Shown: positions 34,683 through 43,505 of the stretch, in pieces
Layout: each line of letters starts with the position of its first letter
How positions within the stretch are numbered: the stretch's first letter is position 1
Origin: a virus
Direction: 5' to 3' (one strand)
Length of the DNA stretch: 54,245 nt
IMG/VR virus record: IMGVR_UViG_3300046170_000042
Span: 1-54,245 of that record
Position numbers and translations under genes: made by a program
The notes under the pieces: generated by a model
Told to the model about the DNA's origin: nothing
The model's input: the letters and a program-made list of their open reading frames with translations, nothing else
The model's database searches: none

Positions 34683-37001
34683 ATGGTATCATTTAGAGAA
34701 ATGATGGAGTCAGAAAATCTTGCTAACGCAGACATAGAAACTGCAGTACGGGAAATAACTCCTCAAGAGTTGCAGTTACTATCTGAACCCCCAGAAATAT
34801 CCTACACAGGTGAGCAACAAGAAAAACGTGAAGCACTAGCAAGAGGCATGGCACGTGCTACTGCGGATATGACTCCGTTTCTAGGCACATCTATTGCCGC
34901 TGCAGAATTACCTGAAGACATAGAGACTGTTAAAGGTCTAGTGTCACAAGGGTATGAAGAAAAAGATATTGTTAAGATGGGATTAGGTAGTGCATATGGT
35001 GCGCTTATCGCTTTAGGTTTTATACCAGCGGCAAAAATTGCTACCGATATAGGCAAAGGTGCAATTAAAAGTAGCGTAGCAAAACAAACTAAAGAAGCCT
35101 TCCAAACACCAACACGTGTTGAACAAATAGAAATGTCTAAGAAATTGTTTCCTAGTTCAAAACAATCACGTGAAAGAAGGCAATATTTAAAACAAGTAAA
35201 TCGTCCTACTCCTGTTGTATATCATGGTGCGCCTGAGTTAGGAGTAAGAAAAATACCTAAAGATGCTATTTACATTGATGAAAATTTGTATGGTATGTCA
35301 ACCTATGCAGGTGAAAAGAATAACAGACAGATACGTGAATCTTTAGATGAAAATGTAACCAATGTGAATAGAAATTTTATCAACTCAAGTCATAAAATGA
35401 GTAAGTATCTATCGTATTCTGATGGCACAAAAACTAGTATGAAGTATATAGGTATTAAAGATTTTAATGGCTTGCAAGACGGCACGAAAATTTTATACTC
35501 CGTACCACGTATACCGCGTATGTTATATACTTCCTATGATGAAAAATATAATCAAATAGAACAAAGAGGTTTTTATTTAGGTGACTTTGTGCTTGACCCA
35601 GATTCTCCAAATAGAAACGGGGGTTATATTCCTGTCTATGATGATGAAAGCGGTAAGCAAGTTGGTAGAATGCTTGCTACAGAAGAATTTAAAGACTCTG
35701 TTAGTGTAGTTCAATTTACAAAATTTTTAAATGACAAAGGAGATGAAGCGCAAGAACTTAGTCAACAACAAAATATGACCGTACACGAAGCAGGAACTTC
35801 AAGAGCAGATAAATTAGTTAGTGATGGTTTTGATGTATATGGTGACTACGCTGGAAGATATTCTCCACAATCACTAGCAGGTAAAAATATATTTACTACA
35901 GCAAAAGGGTTACAGGGTGACAGTGTAGGAATACATATGGAGTTAGGAAATAAGGCTCTATCAACTTCTCGTGACTCACTTGTTTCTATCAAAGGTGGAT
36001 TCGGTGGATTTAAAACATCCAATGTAGTTTTTATGGAATTGCCTAGTGCAAGAACACTAAATATGTCACGGAAAAACTATGATAATTACAATGCTGGGTT
36101 TGGTAATATGATGGAAGATAAAGTATTTGATGATACAGAAGGTAAGTTAGTAGGGTATAATCTTCCTAAATCTTCTCACTTAGAAGCTGAAACTGCTGTA
36201 CTAAGACCTGATGAGTTACGTGTAAGAAAGCTTGACCCAGATAATAAGTATCCTAGTGAAGAAGATTTAGATTTAAGAGACAGTAAAGAAATCGAAGACC
36301 TTATGGAAGAATACGGTGTGCCTAAAGCTACAGATAAATTCCCTGCTACAGGGCAATTATCCAGAGTAGACAGAGTGGTTCAAGGTCAGCAACTAGCAAA
36401 TAAATTAGTACGAGATGCAGACAATATACGAACAAATATTTTACCTGACATGGTTTACTTTAACACTAAAACTTCTTTAGAAGCTTACGATAAATTAAAA
36501 AATTATTTTAATCAATTGCAAATGTTAGGTAAGTACACAGAACAATATGCTGCAAGAGGTACATTCGATTCTCTGCTAACAAAACAAAATTTTAATATTG
36601 AATCTATGAACACACTTGCTATGGCTTTAGCTAAGAGTGGAGCAAAACAAAAAGCAAGAAATGTTGTGGTGTTAAAAGAAATATTAAAAGAAATAAAATT
36701 GAATACACCAAAACAATCAGTGTATCCTATGACGGATATTACACCCAGTGCTTCTATAGTAGAGACAAGTAGTCTTAGAAATATTCCTAAGTCTTTAATA
36801 AAGAAAGCCTTGTTTGAAGATAGTAGCTTGAATGACTTTAGTAAGGATGAAATAAATATGTTAAGAACAGCAGGTATAAATTTAGTAGACAAACAAAATC
36901 CACTTGACGGTGGTCTTATGCAATATAAAGGATTAAAACAATTGCTGTTTATGTCAGCCGACACATTTAAAAAAGGTGGGTTAGTAAAAAGGGGCAATTA
37001 A
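34683..37001 (+). CDS. Large virion protein with possible ADP-ribosyltransferase-like domain (772 aa)
   Basis: Residues 53-130 are Ala/Gly-rich hydrophobic. Residues 177-515 form a distinct globular region that starts with PVVYHGAPELG (Y180, H181), includes YSPQSLAGKNIFTTAKGL near 393-410, and ends with HLEAETAVLRPDEL (E501, E503). The order Tyr-His-Gly, central aromatic/FTT strand, then a Glu before a V-x-P strand recalls the H-Y-E class of ADP-ribosyltransferases and phage toxins delivered from the head. The match is by eye and unproven. The protein ends with FKKGGLVKRGN. It is the last gene before the terminator. Confidence 0.55.
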   Translation: MVSFREMMESENLANADIETAVREITPQELQLLSEPPEISYTGEQQEKREALARGMARATADMTPFLGTSIAAAELPEDIETVKGLVSQGYEEKDIVKMGLGSAYGALIALGFIPAAKIATDIGKGAIKSSVAKQTKEAFQTPTRVEQIEMSKKLFPSSKQSRERRQYLKQVNRPTPVVYHGAPELGVRKIPKDAIYIDENLYGMSTYAGEKNNRQIRESLDENVTNVNRNFINSSHKMSKYLSYSDGTKTSMKYIGIKDFNGLQDGTKILYSVPRIPRMLYTSYDEKYNQIEQRGFYLGDFVLDPDSPNRNGGYIPVYDDESGKQVGRMLATEEFKDSVSVVQFTKFLNDKGDEAQELSQQQNMTVHEAGTSRADKLVSDGFDVYGDYAGRYSPQSLAGKNIFTTAKGLQGDSVGIHMELGNKALSTSRDSLVSIKGGFGGFKTSNVVFMELPSARTLNMSRKNYDNYNAGFGNMMEDKVFDDTEGKLVGYNLPKSSHLEAETAVLRPDELRVRKLDPDNKYPSEEDLDLRDSKEIEDLMEEYGVPKATDKFPATGQLSRVDRVVQGQQLANKLVRDADNIRTNILPDMVYFNTKTSLEAYDKLKNYFNQLQMLGKYTEQYAARGTFDSLLTKQNFNIESMNTLAMALAKSGAKQKARNVVVLKEILKEIKLNTPKQSVYPMTDITPSASIVETSSLRNIPKSLIKKALFEDSSLNDFSKDEINMLRTAGINLVDKQNPLDGGLMQYKGLKQLLFMSADTFKKGGLVKRGN

Positions 37002-37015
37002 GCCCCTTCTTTTTT
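36991..37015. terminator. Bidirectional terminator between convergent operons
   Basis: GGGGC (36991-36995) pairs with GCCCC (37002-37006) around AATTAA, followed by TTCTTTTTT on the plus strand. The minus strand has AAAAA upstream of GGGGC, which gives a U-tract in the opposite direction. The stem spans the stop codon of the plus-strand gene (ending 37001), and the MazG gene ends at 37018. Confidence 0.88.
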
Positions 37016-37017
37016 CT

Positions 37018-37419
37018 CTACCTATTATCCCCATCACCGTGAATAGCATTGCGTTGTTTCCTATCCTCTAGCTTATCTAAGTTCTGAGTAGCAATAACGG
37101 ATAAAGGTACGTCCAAGTCTTGTGCAAGTGTGGCACAGTACCATAACACATCCCCTATCTCAAAGGCTATGTCTATCTTCTTCTGTTCATAGTCTTCTTG
37201 ATTGTAGCCATCACGTATTAACTTCTTAACCTTGTTGGCTATCTCACCTGCCTCACCTGCTAATCCAAGAGCAGGATAAGTTATCCTGTATGATTCAGGA
37301 TAGATTGCATATGACTTTGCTTTCTTTTGATATTCATTTAATTGCATGTTAGGATATTTCTCCTCTTGCCATTTAGCCATTTCATATTCAAGCCACGTTA
37401 GTTTGGTTTTCGTATTCAT
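37018..37419 (-). CDS. mazG: MazG-type nucleotide pyrophosphohydrolase (133 aa)
   Basis: ATG 37419 has a weak AAGAGAG RBS; longer in-frame starts lie inside the neighbouring gene. The MazG motif is present as GLAGEAGE (E56, E59) and FEIGDVLWY (E87, D90), the acidic residues that bind Mg2+ and hydrolyse NTPs to NMP and pyrophosphate. Length is that of the single-domain phage form. Phage MazG proteins are thought to adjust the host nucleotide pool. It is the last gene of the leftward operon. Confidence 0.88.
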   Translation of the reverse strand: MNTKTKLTWLEYEMAKWQEEKYPNMQLNEYQKKAKSYAIYPESYRITYPALGLAGEAGEIANKVKKLIRDGYNQEDYEQKKIDIAFEIGDVLWYCATLAQDLDVPLSVIATQNLDKLEDRKQRNAIHGDGDNR

Positions 37420-37906
37420 TGAATAACTCTCTTGTAGTATCTTTTGATATTTTAAACCATTCACCTTTTCTTTCTTTAGCATATTGGCTAAATAATTTGT
37501 GCATAAACTGTTCAGCCTCATGCCTGTTAGTTACTTTCATTGCTATAAAAACTTCATAGTCTCTAAAAGGTGAGGATGTTTGATAGTTATTTAATCTATC
37601 CTCAGAATCCACAGCTTTACCAATTTTAATCCAACCTTTCCACGCTTTGTTTGTTATAGCATATACCTCTCCTTCATTAACTGTTTCAATCTTATTGTGT
37701 GACCAAGCGTCATCAAGAGATTTATATCTTCCGGGTTTATGCAATGGGTGAGATTTAGAAATCTCTTTCCCATTAACATACATTCTTTTTTCATCTCTCT
37801 TTTTTACTGCTTCGGGATTATCTTTATAGTACATAGGTTTTCCTGTATAAGGGTTTGCTTCGTACCGTAAATTATTTTCTTCCAATTTTTTCTCCTTTAA
37901 AACCAT
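37388..37906 (-). CDS. T5orf172 / GIY-YIG-like protein (172 aa)
   Basis: Residues about 77-160 have GEVYAITNKAWKGWIKIGKA, DSEDRLNNYQTSSPF and GEWFKIS, the pattern of the T5orf172 domain, a relative of GIY-YIG nucleases. Many such proteins are of unknown role; a homing or structure-specific nuclease is possible. An AAGGAG placed 6 nt before TTG 37885 suggests that codon as an alternative start. The end overlaps MazG by 32 nt. Confidence 0.8.
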   Translation of the reverse strand: MVLKEKKLEENNLRYEANPYTGKPMYYKDNPEAVKKRDEKRMYVNGKEISKSHPLHKPGRYKSLDDAWSHNKIETVNEGEVYAITNKAWKGWIKIGKAVDSEDRLNNYQTSSPFRDYEVFIAMKVTNRHEAEQFMHKLFSQYAKERKGEWFKISKDTTRELFNEYENQTNVA

Positions 37907-38067
37907 CCTAGCTTGACCCCATTATGTATAATAATAAAAAAGCAAGCAACCAGATGAGTGAGTACCCAAAAGGTACGTAGCATAGCGGCAATATCGCTTT
38001 CACTTTCATCATCTGATATCTTGCTCCCAATTGTTTTTGCCCATACTCGCCATGCTTTACTTCTCAT
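37897..38067 (-). CDS. Small membrane protein (56 aa)
   Basis: A 56-residue product with charged N-terminus, a DDESESD acidic patch and one transmembrane helix near residues 30-49 (TFWVLTHLVACFFIII). It overlaps the gene before and after it by about ten bases and has an AAAGAAAG RBS. No family is recognised. Confidence 0.6.
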   Translation of the reverse strand: MRSKAWRVWAKTIGSKISDDESESDIAAMLRTFWVLTHLVACFFIIIHNGVKLGWF

Positions 38068-38311
38068 AGTTCTTTCTTTGTATCTCCGTATAAGCTAGTC
38101 TTTCTATCTCGTGTCTATTGACACCTATATCTTCTAGTTCTCTATCAGATAGATTGTGTAGTTGACGTATCACATTTCTAGTCTTACGCCAATCTATAAC
38201 ATATCTTATGAACCTTGTCAAGTAATTTTCTAGTGCTAATTTTTTCATTGTATCTCCTGTTGTATATATGTGTTCTCTTTTGTTTCCTAAATATCCGGGA
38301 ACGTATTTCAT
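38057..38311 (-). CDS. DUF1127 protein (84 aa, or 63 aa from 38248)
   Basis: Residues 37-75 have the DUF1127 (YjiS-like) signature: W-x-K-x-R, a LxxLSDRELEDIGVNR motif, then a short helix. DUF1127 proteins are small Arg-rich proteins abundant in Alphaproteobacteria, some of which bind RNA. Two starts are plausible: 38311, with GGAGGAAAA, and 38248, with ACAGGAG. The overlap TGA/ATG with the upstream gene favours 38311; the domain is intact in both. Confidence 0.8.
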   Translation of the reverse strand: MKYVPGYLGNKREHIYTTGDTMKKLALENYLTRFIRYVIDWRKTRNVIRQLHNLSDRELEDIGVNRHEIERLAYTEIQRKNYEK

Positions 38312-38469
38312 TTTTCCTCCATCTCATCTATGTGTTTGTTCAGAAGAGAGATGATACCAGCCTCTATGAGCATAGCTTGTGCTTGTGTACACATATTTAG
38401 GTGCATTGTGACTGAACCGTCTTTATTTTCAATCATCTCAACTACTTTGATTTCAATTGCGTCACTCAT
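38308..38469 (-). CDS. Small helical protein (53 aa)
   Basis: A 53-residue acidic protein starting on the ribonucleotide reductase stop (ATGA). It looks like a beta strand (IEIKVVEMI), turn, then a helix (CTQAQAMLIEAG). The overlap with genes on both sides supports translation. Family not recognised. Confidence 0.65.
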   Translation of the reverse strand: MSDAIEIKVVEMIENKDGSVTMHLNMCTQAQAMLIEAGIISLLNKHIDEMEEK

Positions 38470-40415
38470 GCCGCAGTCAAATCCACTACTTCACACACTC
38501 CTGCTGAACAAGCTAACTCACGTCCACCTGATGTATTATCTTCTTTCTCAAACTCAGGCAACAAAGACCAGTCAACTGCGTCAGGCATACGTGCAAACAG
38601 TTCAGTGTATTTGTCTTTGTTGATATCCTGATAAGGTGCTTGCTGATATGTATGCTCACTAAATGGTAAGAAGCTAATGCCTGATACCTCATCAAAGTTT
38701 TCATACACCCATGAACCTACTTCCATCCACTCATGCTCTTTCACAGAGATAGTGACAGATGGTTTATGCTCACACCAGTGTCTCTGATATAGTAGCCACA
38801 AGTCAAGCTGTTCAATAGCTGTCATACCTGTACGTGTTACTGCACCAGAGGGTGACTGCATTGGAAAACTAAACACTGTAGTGCTGTCAGGCTTCATTAC
38901 GTCAGGCTCTGCTGGTATACCTTCTGCTACTAAGAACTGTGTTAGTGGGTCTTTGTTATCACCACGTACAGTACGAATGTAGTGTGGGTTGTGCCTAGCA
39001 TGAATGCCTGATGCACTGTCAACAAGCTGTGACACTGTACCACTAGGCTTGACACATGTGATAGCTGTTGACTGTGGAATACCTAGCTGTTCAGCCATAG
39101 CTAGCATTAGTCTCTACTGCTCTGTCACTGCAATGCTTCCAGTGTCTGCACTAATGTTCTTGCCAAGTGTGCGACTGTACCCTGAGCAGAGTCATTGTCC
39201 ATGATACCTGTCAGTGACACACCAAGCAAACGCTCTTCCTCTGTGTTCTTCTTCCATACATTACGCAGAGTATTTGAAGTCAGTCAGTGTAGACTGGAAC
39301 GTACCCAAGATTGTAGCAAGCGTACCTTCTCACGCAGTGTCTGCTGTGTATCACTAGCACGTGCTACTACCTCTGACAGATTACAGAACTGATATGGACG
39401 TAAGATAATTTCACTGCAAGGGATTGCAGCCGAAATCTATGTTCAGTATCACGTCTGCCATTCTTAGCTGCTTGTCTTTGCTGCTTCACGATTGAAGATA
39501 CCACGCTCACCTGACTTACTCTCATACAGTGACACCCACTCACGCATGAATGTACCCATCTCTGGCTTGCCTTTGTAGGCTACAGAGTTATTAGCCAACG
39601 CACGTTGTCCTTCATTCTCCCACCACTGACCTGACTTAGCATGTGCCATCTGGTCATCATTCAAGATTAGACAGGCTGAATAAGTGCAGCTACGGCGTAC
39701 ACCACCGACAACTACAACCTCACCAATCTTACACATGATATCGTGACACTCAATAGGGATATAGTCTACGACCTGCTGCACCCTTGAACTTGCTCAATGA
39801 CAAACTCAAACAGTTCTTCTAGTGGTGCTGGGCCACTGAGCACGACCACCAAATGTCTTTAGTCTTGCACCTGCAGGACGCACCTCTGATACATCCCACT
39901 TGGTATCTGACCAGCGTATAGCAAGAGATAAGTTCACGCAGAGACTTTGACCAACCGGGGCGGCTGTCACCTACTTTGATTACTGTATCTGTGTCGTGCA
40001 TTACCTCATTAACAATTGGCAGCTTTATCCACGTTCTCACGCTCTACAGAGAAGCCTACACCTGTTCCACACATAAGTATGTACATAGTCTCATCAAAGG
40101 CTCTAGGGCTGTCTACAGGCACGTAGGAACAGTTGTATGCACCCACGTGGCAGCGGTCTAGTGCAGGGCCAGCAGTCATCAAGGCTCTCATGCTAGGCAT
40201 GATGTCTTGGTTTCAGTACAGCCTCTTCTAGTTCGCCACGTAAGTTCTTCTGGCATAGCATATCTGCACGTACTAGTACAGATGTTCTTCATGTAGTCAA
40301 AGTAGCGTTCTACTGTCTCACCCCATGTCTCACGGCGTTGTTCATCTTCTTTCCATCGGGCATACCGTGATAGCGCGATGAAGTTTTGGTAGTCTGTTGG
40401 TAGATAATTGTTCAT
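38466..40415 (-). pseudogene. nrdJ: Class II ribonucleotide reductase, frame broken by many single-base indels
   Basis: The adenosylcobalamin-dependent monomeric enzyme that reduces ribonucleoside triphosphates. Visible signatures: PSMRALMTAGPALDR, AYNCSYVP, MCGTGVGFSVE, HDIMCKIGEVV, GERGIFNRE, CNPCSEI with the thiyl Cys and Glu, QFCNLSEV with the second Cys, CVKPSGTVSQL, and a C-terminal ACSAGVCEVVDL redox pair. ATG 40415 lies 8 nt after CGGAG. Reading through, I count about sixteen extra bases and one missing base. Correcting them gives 1935 nt, 644 aa. Probably a functional gene with sequence errors; the encoded protein feeds phage DNA synthesis. Confidence 0.82.
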
Positions 40416-40420
40416 ATCTG

Positions 40421-40567
40421 TCACTCCGTTATTGTTCTCATTGTTCTAATGTCGGCACCGTTTACATCATAAAAGTATTCACGTATGCCATCCTCTATCT
40501 CCTCCCCAACCTGCCCATCAGCGGGTACGGGGTATTCCTCCTCGTCAATATCCAATGTGATGAACAT
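40421..40567 (-). CDS. Small acidic protein (48 aa)
   Basis: Acidic protein (IDEEEYPVPADGQVGEEIED) with ATG 40567 following GGTGAGAG. Its stop at 40421-40423 overlaps the reductase leader and it lies only 2 nt after DUF3310. No recognised family. Confidence 0.55.
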   Translation of the reverse strand: MFITLDIDEEEYPVPADGQVGEEIEDGIREYFYDVNGADIRTMRTITE

Positions 40568-40568
40568 T

Positions 40569-40865
40569 TTAACTCTCACCATTTGCCATTACCTCTTCAA
40601 TCAACTTATCCAGATACCACTGGGCCTTCTTCAAATCCTCAAGCGGTTTATCTTTGTAGTCAAAACGCCACAGGTACTTGAGGATGTTTCCCTGTAGGTA
40701 GTACTTGAAGCCATCGTTAGTGGCTGCAGAGATAGCATGAATACACTCAATACCTGTTTGATTGTAGTGTGGTGGGCTGTTCACCATGTCCACATTGCCA
40801 TAGGCTTCCTTGCCAGCTTTCTCCGCTTCTTCCATCATCTGTTTCATGTACGCCTCGTGTCTCAT
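40569..40865 (-). CDS. DUF3310 protein, T7 gp1.7-like (98 aa)
   Basis: Motif order VNSPPHYNQTGIECIHAI, then YLQGNILKYLWR and PLEDLKKAQWYLDKLI, is the DUF3310 pattern. T7 gp1.7, a member, is a nucleotide kinase, so a role in nucleotide metabolism is plausible beside the reductase and MazG. Its ATG overlaps the stop of the preceding gene (ATGA). Length is normal and the frame is intact. Confidence 0.85.
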   Translation of the reverse strand: MRHEAYMKQMMEEAEKAGKEAYGNVDMVNSPPHYNQTGIECIHAISAATNDGFKYYLQGNILKYLWRFDYKDKPLEDLKKAQWYLDKLIEEVMANGES

Positions 40866-40984
40866 GCATTACCTCCTGTCTTAGTGTTGAAGTTGAGATG
40901 AACTACGTTACCGTCATACTCTTTCTCTACGCCCATCTCTACCTCTATCTCTTCTAACTTCATCTCATTGTCCTTACATCTCAT
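40862..40984 (-). CDS. Micro-protein (40 aa)
   Basis: A 40-codon acidic ORF between DUF3310 and a broken upstream gene. It overlaps both by 3-11 nt, and AGGAGG within its end forms the RBS of DUF3310. The beta pattern YDGNVVHLNFNTK is coherent. No family recognised. Confidence 0.55.
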   Translation of the reverse strand: MRCKDNEMKLEEIEVEMGVEKEYDGNVVHLNFNTKTGGNA

Positions 40985-41211
40985 AACATAATTGATGCAC
41001 TAAGTCTCTAGCTTCTTGTGCTTCCATAATAGGTACAGTAGCAGCACATCATCTTACAAAGTGCATTACCTGACTATAGTCTTCATCATCAAAGGATTAT
41101 CTGCTGGTTATGATATAGATATATCAATCTCTCCTGTCCATTCCCCATCTTCTAGCTTAGAGGTCTGATCAATATAAAATCTTCATTTCATTGGTATATC
41201 TTCATTGTCAT
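40974..41211 (-). pseudogene. Disrupted small protein (about 75-80 aa)
   Basis: ATG 41211 follows an excellent AAAAAGGAGAATAG RBS. The frames read MTMKIYQ, then DQTSKLEDGEWTGEIDISIS, then (after extra bases) DEDYSQVMHFVR and MCAATVPIMEAQEARDLVHQ. Each join needs one or two extra bases removed. The pattern of a beta-hairpin followed by helices resembles small proteins found at this place in related phages. Function unknown. Confidence 0.55.
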
Positions 41212-41226
41212 TTACTATTCTCCTTT

Positions 41227-41674
41227 TTACTTTGTTCCAGTGAACTTGATAAACTTTGGGTGTTTGTTCTTACCTTTCTCTTTTAGCCAATCCTCTGGTA
41301 TGATGCGGTCATAGTATCTGAAACCATACTTGATACACCACTCTGCATATGTAGACTTAGCACCTTTACGTAGCTTACGTCTGCTGTTCTCAAACACAAA
41401 TCGTATATCTAACTTAGGGTGTTGCTTCTTATTGCAAGATGCTTGCGTCTATCTGCTGCTGTAAACATACCCTTTGTCTCAATGATGATACCGTTATCCA
41501 GCACGAAGTCTGGAGTATAGGTGCGATATGCAAGGTCTTCCCATTCAATCTTGTACTTTTCATACTCATACTTATATCTTTCAGTTCGTCAACGATAGAT
41601 AGAAACCTTGTGTCCCAGACCACTCCTATATCGATACTTCCGTGCGGCACGAAATTGCTTTGGCGTTAGGCCAT
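41227..41674 (-). pseudogene. T7 endonuclease I-like Holliday junction resolvase, frame-broken
   Basis: Across the frames the sequence reads RYRSGLxxKV, YKYEYEKYKIEWEDL, TYTPDFVLDNGIIIETKG, ADRRKHLAIR, HPKLDIRFVFENSRRKLRKGAKSTYAEWCIKYGF and IIPEDWLKEKGKNKH, closely following T7 endonuclease I, including the TPDF aspartate and the E-x-K catalytic pair. The enzyme cuts branched DNA and helps packaging. Breaks are single-base; at least one is a missing A (IRKQHP). The start region at 41660-41674 is uncertain. Confidence 0.78.
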
Positions 41675-42568
41675 TACATTGACGCGTCCTTGAAGAACGT
41701 CCTTGTCCTTATACTCGTCAGCAAGTGACACGTATGCGACAGTCTTAGGTTGCTTGGCTTGTGATGCAACGGCAGATAGTTTCCTGCAGTCGGGCACAGC
41801 CATGTGAACTTGTAACGGCAGAAGCCACACTCAGTACCTAACACGGTGTGCCTGTAGGCTTCACCACGGAATGTCTCAGGCACTGCCTCAAAGCAACGCT
41901 CAAACCTGTTTCTCTTCCATAGTATCGGCCTGTGTCTTTAATCATTGCCAACTCATGCATCAACGGTCAAGTCCTGCCGCTGGCACATACTTGAATTGAC
42001 CGTTGGCTTTATTGACTACCCACCAGCCACCTACATACTTACCAGATGCCTTAGCATAACCAGCTAGTTGCCCTACATAACCAAAGCCATCTCCATCAGC
42101 CAGCGTTTCATATGATTCAAACTTGTTAGTATAGGACCAATTAGATGCTGACTTAACATCATCGACTGCACCATCAACAACAATATCATATGTTCCATTA
42201 ACGGATGCACCATCCAGTTCAAGTGTGACATGTTCAGGTTCTTCATATTGTACTCCTGCTTCTCTCAACAGACCCTTGAATACTGCCTCAACAATATCGC
42301 CAAGCATCATGTTCATTATGAATGTAGTCGGCATCGGCAATGCCGCCTCTGGCTTATTCTTTTCATACCAAAGTTGGCAAGTGGGGCGACCTACGTTTGA
42401 CATCCGTAGTTTAAAGTCGCCCCGCTTTTTACCGCTGCCGAACTGCTTGTGCAGTGCTTCAGCAATGTCGGAAGAGACTTGTTCAATTGTCTCCTCAGAC
42501 ATCTCTGTTTTGCCTTTGACTGCATCCTCCATATATTGATGGAGTGCAAGTTCAGCACGGTGATGCAT
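41666..42568 (-). pseudogene. Fe-S PD-(D/E)XK nuclease (Cas4/AddB-like), 3' part frame-broken
   Basis: The first 202 residues (42568-41960) are intact. They contain RPTCQLWYEK, GDIVEAVFKGLL, GTYDIVVDG, DDVKSAS (the D...D-x-K nuclease core) and QLAGYAKASG. Downstream, over four frame changes, come RFERCFEAVPETFRG, ECGFCRYKFT, a further C-P-D-C and QGRVNVMA before the stop. One N-terminal and three or four C-terminal cysteines in this arrangement are those of Fe-S cluster exonucleases. Such enzymes process DNA ends in replication or recombination. Confidence 0.78.
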
Positions 42569-43466
42569 TACGCTACCTCTTCATCAATTTCAATGTCAAC
42601 CATGTCATCGACAACATCAACATCGTCATCTTCCATTTTGGAGTTAGCCTTCTCTGCCCATGCATTGATAATGTAGTTGTTGTAGTTATCAATCCATGAC
42701 ATGAAGTCACCGAACAATGCCTGATCCTGTTCAGTCAACTCAATGGTATTTGAGACATCCAGCGATGCCACAGGCACAAAGTAGGAGGCACCTGTTGGAA
42801 TCTTACGCTCACTGGTGTTAGCAGTGATTATGTGCTGAATGGGCAAGCGTTGCATCTTTGCCAAAGTAGTGAAGCTGGAACCGATTTCCTTAAAGGCATC
42901 ACGGTTATCAATCTCCCAGATGAACGGGGTAGGTGCTACTTCAACAGGCTCACCGTTCTCATTCGTTGGGTTAATCAACTCAACTCCACCTCACCAAAGA
43001 CAACACGTACACGCTTGATCTGCTTGAGCAGGTCTTGCTGTGACTGCGGGAGTGCTTTGAAGTCTTTGATGTATCCTGCGGGTTTACCACAGTTGAACCC
43101 ACCGTCATTGTCCTTGAGGTCAATGTCCAGTGTGTCAGCCATCACGCTCTTCACGTAACGATTAGGGTTCTTTACATCACCCTGCACGAAACGCTTGTGC
43201 ATGAAGCGTTGCATGAAAGGACGCATCTTGATAGCGGTAGCGTAATGTGTAGGTCCGTCAGGAATCTCTAGCTTATATGCGCCGCCTTCTACCACTTCTA
43301 CGTTCACCTTCTTGCCGTTAACTTCAGCCGTACCCATGATGGGTGAATGGCTAATGCGTAGACGTGCAAGTGAACTAGAAGAAGATGAAGTCTTCTCATG
43401 TGCTATGCCCATAGCTTTCGCCATAGCGGCATAGTTGTTCGTATCTACTGTTGTCAATTGTGTCAT
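42568..43466 (-). pseudogene. Single-stranded DNA-binding protein, broken by a 5-bp duplication
   Basis: The 163-residue frame (43466-42975) and the 136-residue frame (42978-42568) join when one of the tandem copies of CAACT (42976-42985, plus strand) is removed, giving EVELINPTNENG and exactly 894 nt (297 aa). The body is an OB-fold-like protein. The end is strongly acidic (MEDDDVDVVDDMVDIEIDEE), as in T7 gp2.5 and other SSBs where that tail recruits replication proteins. Position between nuclease and polymerase fits. The ssDNA-binding role is inferred. Confidence 0.72.
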
Positions 43467-43505
43467 ACATTTCTCCTTTCTTCAGAGTTTAGAACCGTAG
43501 TTATA

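Noticed and set aside
38466-40415. Reductase region as several separate small genes
   Set aside because: The pieces follow each other in order along one known enzyme and the breaks cancel to a whole number of codons; separate starts lack RBSs.
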